A stretch of 64,000 nt of DNA from Flavobacterium fluvii (GTDB taxonomy: Bacteria > Bacteroidota > Bacteroidia > Flavobacteriales > Flavobacteriaceae). Positions 17,083 through 25,201 of the stretch are shown here, in pieces (the stretch's first letter is position 1; the number at the start of each line of letters is the position of its first letter). The stretch lies in contig NZ_FQWB01000003.1 in assembly GCF_900129545.1 (NCBI RefSeq), positions 310,001 through 374,000 of the forward strand, given 5' to 3'. The notes under the pieces are model-generated. The model was not told the DNA's origin and did not search any database. It saw only the letters and a list, made by a program, of their open reading frames with translations. The position numbers were made by a program, and so were the translations under genes.

Positions 17083-17622
17083 TTACTGAACCAGGAATAC
17101 TGTTTGTATATTCACGGTTTCCGCCACTTTCATACTCAATATTTCGGGAATTTTAATATTGAAGTCTTTGGTGTTTACATTGAAATCCGTGGTAATTTCC
17201 AATCCATTGTTCAATTTTCTGAGGATTGCAATCGTGTTGATTTTTTTGGATTTTCCGTGTAATTTCAATGTGCCTTTGAGTCTGAATTCTTTAGGCAAAT
17301 TTCCAATGATATTAAGGTTGAAACCTTCGATTATACCTTTGAAACTGGCTTTTGGATAGTTGCCACTTTCCATGTAATTTTCGTTGAAATGCTGCTCCAT
17401 CAAGGCAATCTTGAAGTGAAAATCTCGTATGAAAACTGAACTTTTGATTTCTCCCGTTTTTAGAGTTAGCGTGCAAGTTGCATTTTCGCTTTTTGCTTTC
17501 ACTTCTTCAAATAATGGCACTGAAGCCTCAAAATTGATGATTCCTTTATAGGCAACCATCTTTTCTTGAGCCATTATTATATTGGCAAAACACACCAGAA
17601 AAATTAGAGTAATTTTTTTCAT
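17083..17622 (-). CDS. YceI-like secreted protein
   Basis: A 179-residue protein with a signal peptide (MKKITLIFLVCFANIIMAQ). The mature part has the alternating strand pattern of the YceI lipocalin-like barrel: YKGIINFEASVPLFEEVKAK, MEQHFNENYMESGNYPKASFKG, then LKGTLKLHGKSKKI. YceI proteins bind isoprenoid or lipid chains in the periplasm. Placement directly beside the carotenoid block is suggestive, but it is on the opposite strand and its ligand is unknown. Confidence 0.78.
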   Translation of the reverse strand: MKKITLIFLVCFANIIMAQEKMVAYKGIINFEASVPLFEEVKAKSENATCTLTLKTGEIKSSVFIRDFHFKIALMEQHFNENYMESGNYPKASFKGIIEGFNLNIIGNLPKEFRLKGTLKLHGKSKKINTIAILRKLNNGLEITTDFNVNTKDFNIKIPEILSMKVAETVNIQTVFLVQ

Positions 17623-18041
17623 CTTGGCAAAAATGAATTGATTATCTAAAGTTACAAAATTCAGTTGATAATTCCTTGAATTTATTAGGAAAAATTACCT
17701 TTTTTTAGGAAGGAAATTAATTGTTTTATTCCCTGTCTGCATTAGCTGGATTCAGGCTGTTTTTTTGTATGTCGTTTTGTTGTTTCAATTGATTTTGGAA
17801 CTTGAAAAGAGGAATGTTCACAAATTGTTCTTCGCTGCTTTCAAATATTTGGCATAAAGTTTTTTTTAAATATGCTACACTAATTCTTGCCCCAAAAATC
17901 AATTTATATAGAATTCTATCCTGATTTTTATCATTTTTATATTTGGATAAATTTGTCTTTTTATTAAGAATATGATAATTATCATATATTTAAATTAAGA
18001 ATTTTATCAAAAAATCAAGTTTAAATATCAAAAATGCATTC
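17623..18041. other. AT-rich gap upstream of the rhamnose operon
   Basis: About 420 bp without a credible gene. It holds A/T-rich DNA, short out-of-frame ORFs of no merit, and one perfect 18-bp palindrome (17970-17987) described separately. It is larger than needed for one promoter and may carry distal regulator sites. Confidence 0.5.
17970..17987. promoter_or_regulatory. Perfect 18-bp palindrome upstream of rhaB
   Basis: ATATGATAATTATCATAT is its own reverse complement. It lies 54 bp upstream of the rhaB -33 box, a position suited to activator binding. AraC-type regulators usually bind direct rather than inverted repeats, so the cognate protein is uncertain. Confidence 0.4.
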
Positions 18042-18069
18042 TTGGTTGTATGTGTATAAAATACATTTG
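18042..18069 (+). promoter_or_regulatory. rhaB operon promoter
   Basis: TTG (18042-18044), 17 bp, then TACATTTG (18062-18069): a near-consensus Bacteroidota promoter (TTG-N19-TAnnTTTG). Transcription would start near 18075 and leave a leader of about 90 nt before rhaB. Confidence 0.55.
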
Positions 18070-18167
18070 TATGTGGTTATTCATGAAGCAGAAGAAAATA
18101 GTGTTGCAGGCAATAACCGATTAAATTTTAATTTCTTACTCATTTTTAGACTAAACAATATTTTCGG

Positions 18168-19670
18168 ATGAAAAATAAATCATTCTTGGCTTTCGATCTT
18201 GGAGCAACTAGCGGGCGCACCATTTTGGGTACAGTTGAAAACGGTCGCCTTCAAATGAAGGAACTGACCCGTTTTTCCAATCAAATACTTCAAATCGGGA
18301 ATCACATACATTGGAATATTTATTCCTTGTTCGAACATTTGAAAGAAGGACTTGTTGCCGCCAAAAGAGAAGGTGTGGAAATCGCTTCCATTGGGATTGA
18401 TACTTGGGGCGTGGATTTTGTTTTGCTGGCCGAGGACGGTTCTATACTTGGTGCACCATATGCCTATCGCGATCCGCATACCATCGATATACCCGAAAAA
18501 TATTTCGACCTGATTTCGCGTGAAAAAGTATATGAACTAACGGGAATTCAAGTGATGAATTTTAATAGTTTGTACCAACTTTTTGCCTTGAGTCAAGCCA
18601 ACAATTCTTTGTTAAAAAGCGCCAAGGAATTGTTGTTCATTCCCGATGCCTTGGCTTACATGCTTACCGGAAATAAAGTCGTGGAATATACTGTTGCGTC
18701 CACTTCCCAAATTTTAAATCCACGCACCAAAAAATTTGAAGCCGAATTGCTTGAAAAAGCGGGAGTTTCGCCTTCCATTTTGGGAGAAATCGTGATGCCG
18801 GGTCATTTGATAGGCACACTAAAAGACGATTTGGCAGCAGAAAGCGAATTAGGAAAAATCAATGTAATCGCTGTCGCAGGACACGATACGGCTGCTGCGG
18901 TTGCTGCGGTTCCAGCTACCAGCGAAAATTTTGCTTACCTAAGTTCAGGAACTTGGTCCTTGATGGGTATTGAAGTAAAAGACCCGATTATCAACGGCGA
19001 AACTTTTGCGTTGAACTTCACCAACGAAGGCGGAATTGAAGGAACGACCCGTTTCTTGAAAAACATCACGGGAATGTGGCTGTTGGAGCAATGTTTGAAA
19101 GACTGGAAAAACGAAGGCATCACTTATGCTTACGAAAAACTGGTTCAAATGACCGCCACTGTTCCTGCTTTTCAATCCCTGATTGATCCCGACCATGTTT
19201 CATTTGCCAATCCAGTTTGCATGCCGACCGCAATAGCCGATTATTGTCGGGCAACGAATCAAATCGTGCCTTCCACGCATGCCGAGTTTGTTCGATGCAT
19301 TTTCGAAAGCCTTTCGCTCAAATACAATTATGTATTGGGAAAACTCAAGGACTTGTCGCCTTTTTCAATTGAAAAATTGCATGTAATTGGAGGAGGATCA
19401 AAAAATCCTTTGTTGAATCAATGGACTGCCAATGCCACGGGAATTACCGTAATTGCTGGCCCTTCTGAAGCAACTGCCATCGGAAACATTATGATTCAAG
19501 CCAAGTCTGCCGGTTGCGTAAGCTCGTTGCAGGAAATGCGCCAGATCATTGCCAATTCGGTGCCATTGGATGAATTCAGTCCGGAAGAACCGGTAGTTTG
19601 GTATGAAGCGTACCAAAAATTCTTGAGCATTACCCAGTTAAAAAAAGAAACCTACGCCCACCACGTTTAG
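18168..19670 (+). CDS. rhaB: L-rhamnulokinase
   Basis: A 500-residue FGGY-family sugar kinase that phosphorylates L-rhamnulose at C1 with ATP. The N-terminal nucleotide-binding loop is FDLGATSGR and the catalytic aspartate is in VAGHDTAAAVAAVPA. WGVDFVLL, YLSSGTWSLMG and VIGGGSKNPLLNQW are typical of RhaB. Length and motifs fit RhaB rather than fuculokinase, although FGGY kinases can be broad. It is the first gene of the rhamnose cluster, 38 bp before the aldolase. Confidence 0.9.
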   Translation: MKNKSFLAFDLGATSGRTILGTVENGRLQMKELTRFSNQILQIGNHIHWNIYSLFEHLKEGLVAAKREGVEIASIGIDTWGVDFVLLAEDGSILGAPYAYRDPHTIDIPEKYFDLISREKVYELTGIQVMNFNSLYQLFALSQANNSLLKSAKELLFIPDALAYMLTGNKVVEYTVASTSQILNPRTKKFEAELLEKAGVSPSILGEIVMPGHLIGTLKDDLAAESELGKINVIAVAGHDTAAAVAAVPATSENFAYLSSGTWSLMGIEVKDPIINGETFALNFTNEGGIEGTTRFLKNITGMWLLEQCLKDWKNEGITYAYEKLVQMTATVPAFQSLIDPDHVSFANPVCMPTAIADYCRATNQIVPSTHAEFVRCIFESLSLKYNYVLGKLKDLSPFSIEKLHVIGGGSKNPLLNQWTANATGITVIAGPSEATAIGNIMIQAKSAGCVSSLQEMRQIIANSVPLDEFSPEEPVVWYEAYQKFLSITQLKKETYAHHV

Positions 19671-19708
19671 GTTGAAAAAGAATATACAATAAAATAAATA
19701 ATAGAAGA

Positions 19709-21013
19709 ATGAAAAAGTTAGATGTTAAATTAATGCATCCTGTTGAGCAAATCAACATGGTCATTGGAAGAATTTACGAAAAAGGAATGACTACCACCTC
19801 AGGGGGCAATATTTCGATAAGAGATAAAAATGGAGATATTTGGATTACACCTTCTGCTGTAGATAAAGGAGATTTGACCCCGAAAGATATTGTTTGCGTA
19901 AAAAAAGACGGAACTATTGTAGGCTTGCACAAGCCATCATCTGAATTCCCTTTTCATAAAGCCATTTTTGAAGCGCGTCCCGACATTAATGCAATCATTC
20001 ACGCACACCCTCCAGGATTGGTGGCTTTCAGCATCACTCGCCAAGTTCCCAATACCAATATCACTCCCCATTTCCGTTCTGTTTGCGGTAAAGTAGGTTA
20101 TGCACCTTATGGTTGTCCGGGAAGTAAGGAATTAGGCAAAAAAATTGCGGATCAATTTATCGGTACCGATTCTAAAGCCGTAATCATGGAAAACCACGGA
20201 GTTGTGTTGGGAGGGTCCGACATGCTGGATGCCTACCAACGATTTGAAACCTTGGAATTGTGCTGTTGCACCATCGTGAGTGCCGGTAAATTGGGGAAAG
20301 TTCACGCATTGACCGATGAACAAATTCAACAGTACAGAGCACAAATTCCTTCGAAAACCTCCCAGTTTTCTGATGTGGGATATCCATCAGATGAATTAGC
20401 GATAAGAAGAGATATGGTAAATATCATTCACCGTGCCTGTGAGCAGGGATTAATGATTTCAACTTTTGGAACAGTTTCAGCTCGTTGGAGTGGAAATGAC
20501 TTCTTGATTACGCCGCACAATGTCTCTCGTTGGAACATTTCTGCCGATAATATCATCCAGGTTAAAAACGGAATGACCGAAGACAATAAAAACCCAAGTT
20601 ATCAAGTGCCATTGCACCAACGCATTTACGAGCAAAACCCGCACATCAATTCCATCATCATGACACAGTCTCCTAATTTGATGGCCCACTCAATCAGCGG
20701 AACCAAATTTGATGTTCGAACCATTCCGGAAAGCTGGATTTTCTTGCAGGATGTACCTTCCGTTCCTTTCGGTTCTTTATTCGATGATATAGACGGTATG
20801 GCAAATATGTTTGACAAAAATCGCGTTGTCTTGATCGAAAATGACTGTGTTGTTGTTACAGGCGACAAACTGCTAAACACATTCGACTACCTGGAAGTGG
20901 CCGAATTCAGTGCCAATTCATTGGTAATGGCTGCCTCAGTTGGTCCTTTGTGTCCAATGGGTGATGCCGAAATCGATGAATTGAGAGTGGCTTTTAGCGC
21001 AATAATAAGATAA
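19709..21013 (+). CDS. Tandem class II aldolase (probable L-rhamnulose-1-phosphate aldolase)
   Basis: A 434-residue protein made of two class II aldolase/adducin domains (about 1-215 and 225-434), twice the usual size. The first keeps the catalytic Glu (SSEFPFHKAIFE) and the zinc histidines (HAHPPG, MENHGVV). The second aligns to it but has Gln for the Glu (YQVPLHQRIYE), MTQSPN in place of HAHPPG, and IENDCVVV in place of MENHG, so it should bind no metal. The product probably splits L-rhamnulose-1-phosphate to dihydroxyacetone phosphate and L-lactaldehyde. Context (rhaB, fucO, rhaA, rhaT) supports this. Bacteroides rhamnose operons use a comparable aldolase gene. Confidence 0.82.
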   Translation: MKKLDVKLMHPVEQINMVIGRIYEKGMTTTSGGNISIRDKNGDIWITPSAVDKGDLTPKDIVCVKKDGTIVGLHKPSSEFPFHKAIFEARPDINAIIHAHPPGLVAFSITRQVPNTNITPHFRSVCGKVGYAPYGCPGSKELGKKIADQFIGTDSKAVIMENHGVVLGGSDMLDAYQRFETLELCCCTIVSAGKLGKVHALTDEQIQQYRAQIPSKTSQFSDVGYPSDELAIRRDMVNIIHRACEQGLMISTFGTVSARWSGNDFLITPHNVSRWNISADNIIQVKNGMTEDNKNPSYQVPLHQRIYEQNPHINSIIMTQSPNLMAHSISGTKFDVRTIPESWIFLQDVPSVPFGSLFDDIDGMANMFDKNRVVLIENDCVVVTGDKLLNTFDYLEVAEFSANSLVMAASVGPLCPMGDAEIDELRVAFSAIIR

Positions 21014-21066
21014 ATAAAGAACTATCCCATCATTTAGAAATTAATGTTGTTTCCTTAAATCGGTTT

Positions 21067-21122
21067 GTCAAGTCGAGCGCAGTCGAGACTAACCGTTGAG
21101 TCTCGACTGTGCTCGACTTGAC
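21067..21122. repeat. Imperfect inverted repeat between aldolase and fucO
   Basis: Two 24-bp arms (21067-21090 and 21099-21122) match at 23 of 24 positions around an 8-nt AACCGTTG loop. The arms carry the words TCGAGCGCAGTCGAGA and its complement. A diverged relative lies at 29525-29574. The position inside the rhamnose operon could lower or stabilise downstream expression. Confidence 0.65.
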
Positions 21123-21186
21123 AGGGTACATTCTTTTCTAAAGGGTATTTTAAAATTGAAAAAAATAAAAAAAATATAACAATATC

Positions 21187-22347
21187 ATGAGTGCCATTAA
21201 AAGAATTATTTTAAATGAAATGTCCTATTATGGGGCAGGAAGTCGTTCTGTACTTGCAGACGAAATCAAAAAAAGAGGCTTGAAAAAAGTGTTTATCGTT
21301 ACCGACAAGGATTTATTGAAATTTGGAGTGGTCGAAAAAGTGACGAGTATTTTAGATGCAGCAAAAATCGAATACACTATTTTTTCGAATGTAAAACAAA
21401 ACCCAACCGTTGCCCAAGTAAAAGAAGGCGTTGTCGCTTTTAGTGAGTCCGGTGCCGATGCTATTGTGGCCATTGGTGGAGGTTCGCCAATTGATACTGC
21501 CAAAGGAATAGGGATTATTTCCAACAATCCTGAATTTGCCGACGTGGTTTCCTTGGAAGGAGTGGCCGACACCAAAAACAAATCTGTTCCGATTATTGCT
21601 TTGCCAACCACGGCTGGAACGGCTGCCGAGGTAACCATCAATTACGTGATTACCGACGAAGAAAACGTGAAGAAAATGGTTTGCGTTGACCCTAACGTTA
21701 TTCCTGTTCTTTCCATTGTCGATGCCGAATTAATGTTGAGCTTGCCGCCAAGTTTGACCGCTGCAACAGGAATGGACGCCTTGACCCACGCCATCGAGGG
21801 CTATATTACCAAAGGGGCTTGGGAAATGTCGGATATGTTCGAATTGAAAGCCATCGAAATGATTGCCAAACATTTGCCGGTAGTGGTTAAAAATCCATCG
21901 GATGTAGTGGCTCGTGATGGTATGGCCGTTGCCCAATACATTGCCGGAATGGGATTTTCTAACGTTGGATTAGGATTGGTACACGGAATGGCACATCCAT
22001 TGGGAGCTTATTACGACATTCCACACGGAGTTGCCAATGCCTTGTTATTGCCAATCGTTATGGAATACAACACCGAATCCTCGATTGCCAAATATGTTGA
22101 CATTGCCCGTGCGATGGGAATAAAAGTGGATCATTTGTCGCTTTCAGACGCTGCACAAGCCGCGGTTGATGCCGTGAAAAATCTTGCCATTGAAGTAGGT
22201 ATTCCAGAAAAATTACAGCTTTTGAATGTTAAAGAAGAAGACTTGGAAAGACTTTCCCAATCGGCTTTCGAAGACGTTTGTACTCCAGGAAATCCTCGTG
22301 AAGTAAAATTGGGCGATATTTTGGAATTGTATAAAAAAGCATTTTAA
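21187..22347 (+). CDS. fucO: Lactaldehyde reductase (iron-dependent alcohol dehydrogenase)
   Basis: A 386-residue group III iron-type alcohol dehydrogenase, the length of E. coli FucO. It reduces L-lactaldehyde to L-1,2-propanediol with NADH, the exit step of rhamnose and fucose fermentation. The NAD-binding GGGSPIDTAKGI and the metal region TGMDALTHAIEGY and HGMAHPLGAYYDIPHGVANA supply the Asp and three His iron ligands. It lies between the aldolase and the isomerase genes in the rhamnose operon. Bacteroides thetaiotaomicron carries an equivalent reductase gene in its rhamnose operon. Confidence 0.9.
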   Translation: MSAIKRIILNEMSYYGAGSRSVLADEIKKRGLKKVFIVTDKDLLKFGVVEKVTSILDAAKIEYTIFSNVKQNPTVAQVKEGVVAFSESGADAIVAIGGGSPIDTAKGIGIISNNPEFADVVSLEGVADTKNKSVPIIALPTTAGTAAEVTINYVITDEENVKKMVCVDPNVIPVLSIVDAELMLSLPPSLTAATGMDALTHAIEGYITKGAWEMSDMFELKAIEMIAKHLPVVVKNPSDVVARDGMAVAQYIAGMGFSNVGLGLVHGMAHPLGAYYDIPHGVANALLLPIVMEYNTESSIAKYVDIARAMGIKVDHLSLSDAAQAAVDAVKNLAIEVGIPEKLQLLNVKEEDLERLSQSAFEDVCTPGNPREVKLGDILELYKKAF

Positions 22348-22371
22348 CCAACCTTAAAAATAAAAAATGAA

Positions 22372-22461
22372 ATGAGCATAATAGATAATTTGGTCGCAAA
22401 CCCCAATAATGATATGCGAATTACATATGACCGACAAAAAACAATAAATATCAACATATGA
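22372..22461 (+). CDS. Possible 29-codon leader ORF before rhaA
   Basis: ATG 22372 opens 29 codons ending in a TGA that overlaps the rhaA ATG in an ATGA arrangement (22458-22461). The peptide is hydrophilic, with no motif, and begins MSIIDNLVANPN. The overlap would permit translational coupling to rhaA. It could equally be chance in a 110-bp gap. Confidence 0.25.
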   Translation: MSIIDNLVANPNNDMRITYDRQKTININI

Positions 22462-23720
22462 AAACAGAACAAATTAATCAAGCGTTCGAATATGCAAAAA
22501 CACGATACGCCGGATTTGGAATCGACGTGGAAAAAGCAATTGCCGACATGGACAAATTATCCATCTCGCTACACTGTTGGCAAGCCGACGACGTTACTGG
22601 ATTTGAAGCCGGAAATGATGAATTGACGGGCGGTATCCAAGTTACTGGAAATTATCCAGGTAAAGCCAGAACCATTGCCGAACTTCGTGCCGACATCGAC
22701 AAAGCAATGTCTTTAATTCCGGGCGAACACCGAGTGAATTTACACGCTTTGTACGGGGATTTTGGTGGAGAAAAAGTAGATCGTGACCAAATTGAAATCA
22801 AACATTTCCAAAGCTGGATTGATTGGGCAAAAGAGAAAGGATATAAACTGGATTTTAACGCCACATGTTTCTCCCACGAAAAATCAGCCGATGGATTTAC
22901 CTTGTCACACCGTGATCCTGCCATTCGCCAGTTTTGGGTAGAACACGTGATTCGTTGTCGTAAAATTGCCGAAGAAATCGGACGTCAATTGGGTTCAAAA
23001 TGTATCCACAACATCTGGATTCCAGACGGGTCGAAAGATTTAATCGTGGATCGTTCGTTATATCGTCAAAACTTGAAAAATTCATTGGACAATATTTTCG
23101 AATACAAATCGAATGACGAATTGATGTTGGACAGTATCGAATGTAAATTATTTGGTATTGGAAGCGAAAGTTTTGTGGTGGGTTCACACGAATTTTATAT
23201 GGGTTATGGCATTGCCAATAACAAAATGATTACTTTGGATGCGGGACATTTTCACCCTACAGAAGTAATCTCCGATAAAATTTCCTCTTTATTATTGTTT
23301 ACACCAGAAATCCTGCTTCACGTAAGTCGCGGTGTTCGTTGGGATAGCGATCACGTCGTGATTTTAAACGACGAATTGCAAGCCATTGCCCAAGAAATTA
23401 TTCGTGCCAAAGCCTTGGATAGAGTTCACGTAGGATTGGATTTCTTCGATGCTTCTATCAACAGAATTGGTGCTTACGTAATTGGTGTTCGCGCCACACA
23501 AAAAGCATTTTTGCAAGCCTTGTTGGAACCAAGTGCACAATTGAATTCTTACGAAGTAAACGGTCAAAATTTCGAACGTTTGGCCTTGTTGGAAGAAGCC
23601 AAGTCATTGCCTTGGGCTGCCGTATATGATTACTATTGTTCAACAAAAGGAATCACTCCAGCTGAAGATTATATTTCTGACATTCAAGAATATGAAAGAA
23701 ATGTAACTTCCAAAAGATAA
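22458..23720 (+). CDS. rhaA: L-rhamnose isomerase
   Basis: A 420-residue enzyme, matching E. coli RhaA (419). It isomerises L-rhamnose to L-rhamnulose with Mn2+ or Zn2+ in the cytosol. LHCWQADDVTGFE near residue 38 and the metal-binding GHFHPTE and LDFFDASINRIGA segments are characteristic. It is the last enzyme gene before a terminator and repeat that separate it from rhaT. The start at 22458 overlaps a small upstream ORF. Confidence 0.93.
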   Translation: MKTEQINQAFEYAKTRYAGFGIDVEKAIADMDKLSISLHCWQADDVTGFEAGNDELTGGIQVTGNYPGKARTIAELRADIDKAMSLIPGEHRVNLHALYGDFGGEKVDRDQIEIKHFQSWIDWAKEKGYKLDFNATCFSHEKSADGFTLSHRDPAIRQFWVEHVIRCRKIAEEIGRQLGSKCIHNIWIPDGSKDLIVDRSLYRQNLKNSLDNIFEYKSNDELMLDSIECKLFGIGSESFVVGSHEFYMGYGIANNKMITLDAGHFHPTEVISDKISSLLLFTPEILLHVSRGVRWDSDHVVILNDELQAIAQEIIRAKALDRVHVGLDFFDASINRIGAYVIGVRATQKAFLQALLEPSAQLNSYEVNGQNFERLALLEEAKSLPWAAVYDYYCSTKGITPAEDYISDIQEYERNVTSKR

Positions 23721-23727
23721 ATTATTA

Positions 23728-23768
23728 ACTCCTCGATTTCTTGTAAAAAAGGAGTTGGGGAGTTTTTT
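23728..23768 (+). terminator. Terminator after rhaA
   Basis: AACTCC pairs with GGAGTT, or AACTCCTC with the following GGGGAGTT; the two alternatives share the 5' arm. A T7 run follows. It would end the rhaB-to-rhaA message or limit read-through to rhaT. Confidence 0.6.
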
Positions 23769-23860
23769 TATCTTGATTTTTTCTATTTACTAACCAATTA
23801 ATTGTCTGCTATTTTTATAATTTACCGTTTTACTTTTGATTTTACTGGAATAAAAAGCAC

Positions 23861-23999
23861 CGTCTCTTCGAGTGATTTTTAATAGTAATGCGATAGCTTT
23901 ACTATTAAAAATTGTATCGAGAAGTTTTCAATTTTGGAGTTCTCGATACATTTTATTAAAAAAAGCTTTCGCATTTTTTAATAAACACTCGAACAGACG
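23861..23999. repeat. 139-bp cloverleaf repeat, copy 1
   Basis: Outer arms CGTCTCTTCGAGTG (23861-23874) and its complement (23986-23999) match at 13 of 14. Inside are three hairpins: side stem A of 14 bp (23875-23888/23899-23912, loop TGCGATAGCT), a central 11-bp stem TGTATCGAGAA (23913-23923/23940-23950), and side stem B of 12 bp (23952-23963/23974-23985, loop AGCTTTCGCA). It lies between rhaA and rhaT and contains no ORF of merit. Confidence 0.85.
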
Positions 24000-24081
24000 T
24001 GTATATTTAGATTGATTTATCTTAGTAAATTTAAAACCTAGATGGTATTAAACGTATGATTAGAGCAGATTTCAATAAAAA

Positions 24082-25155
24082 ATGAATGCACTTTTAGGAT
24101 TACTTTTTCATTCTATCGGAGGTTTTGCTTCGGGTAGTTTTTATATGCCTTACAACAAGGTAAAAGGTTGGGCTTGGGAAAGCTTTTGGATTATTGGCGG
24201 GTTGTTTTCCTGGTTGATAGTGCCGCCATTGGCTGCTTATCTTACCATTCCGGGATTTGGAACCATTATAGCCAATTGTTCCACCCAAATTTTGACCATC
24301 ACTTTCATAATGGGACTTCTCTGGGGAATAGGAGGCTTGACTTACGGTTTGGGCGTTCGCTATTTGGGAATGTCATTGGGGAATTCCGTGGTTTTGGGTT
24401 TTTGCGCCGCTTTTGGAGCTGTCGTACCTTCCATTTATTACACAATTTATCCAACAGTCGGTAAAGTTTCTTTTACCGACATGCTGTCAACCAGCGGAGG
24501 ACAATTGGTGCTTCTTGGCGTTTTGGTTTGTCTTCTGGGTATTGGTATTTCCGGGAAAGCGGGGATGATGAAAGAGCGTGAACTAACCAAGGAACAACAA
24601 AGTGCCAGTGTTGCCGAATTTGATATGGTAAAAGGGTTGATTATTGCCGTTATTTCGGGTATTTTGAGTTCATTTTTCAACTTTGGAATTGAAGCCGGAA
24701 AACCAATGGCCGATGTTGCCAATGAAGCCTGGAAAGTCTTGAATCCCAATCAGGGAGAATTTCTTTACCAAAACAACGTGATTTTTGTGGTTATCCTTTG
24801 GGGTGGATTGACCACGAATTTAATCTGGACGACCATTTTAAGCTTGAAAAACAAATCGTACGAAAACTTTACCGACAAATCGACTCCGATTACTCGTAAT
24901 GTCTTGTTTTGTGCCTTGGCTGGAACCACCTGGTTTTTGCAATTTTTCTTTTATGGAATGGGCGAAAGCAAATTGGGAAATGGAGCCAGTTCATGGATTT
25001 TGCACATGTCGACAATTATATTGACCGCCAATATGTGGGGGATTTACCGAAAAGAATGGTCAGGAGTTAAAGCTGAAACCAAGTGGACAATCGCCACCGG
25101 AATTGCGGTGATTCTGTTGTCGGTAGTATTGGTGGGTATCGGGAATTCGATGTAA
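24082..25155 (+). CDS. rhaT: L-rhamnose/proton symporter RhaT
   Basis: A 357-residue inner-membrane protein with about ten hydrophobic helices, near the 344 residues of E. coli RhaT. It imports L-rhamnose with protons. Recognisable segments are FHSIGGFASGSFYMPYNKVK at the N-terminus, WGIGGLTYGLGVRYLGMSLG, and LSSFFNFGIEAGKP. It is separated from rhaA by a terminator and the 139-bp repeat, so it may have its own promoter; TATATTTA at about 24002 is a weak -7 candidate. The AraC regulator follows 46 bp later. Confidence 0.9.
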   Translation: MNALLGLLFHSIGGFASGSFYMPYNKVKGWAWESFWIIGGLFSWLIVPPLAAYLTIPGFGTIIANCSTQILTITFIMGLLWGIGGLTYGLGVRYLGMSLGNSVVLGFCAAFGAVVPSIYYTIYPTVGKVSFTDMLSTSGGQLVLLGVLVCLLGIGISGKAGMMKERELTKEQQSASVAEFDMVKGLIIAVISGILSSFFNFGIEAGKPMADVANEAWKVLNPNQGEFLYQNNVIFVVILWGGLTTNLIWTTILSLKNKSYENFTDKSTPITRNVLFCALAGTTWFLQFFFYGMGESKLGNGASSWILHMSTIILTANMWGIYRKEWSGVKAETKWTIATGIAVILLSVVLVGIGNSM

Positions 25156-25201
25156 TGATTATTCTTTATATTTGTAATGAAATGCCATAAATGGAATTGA
25201 G

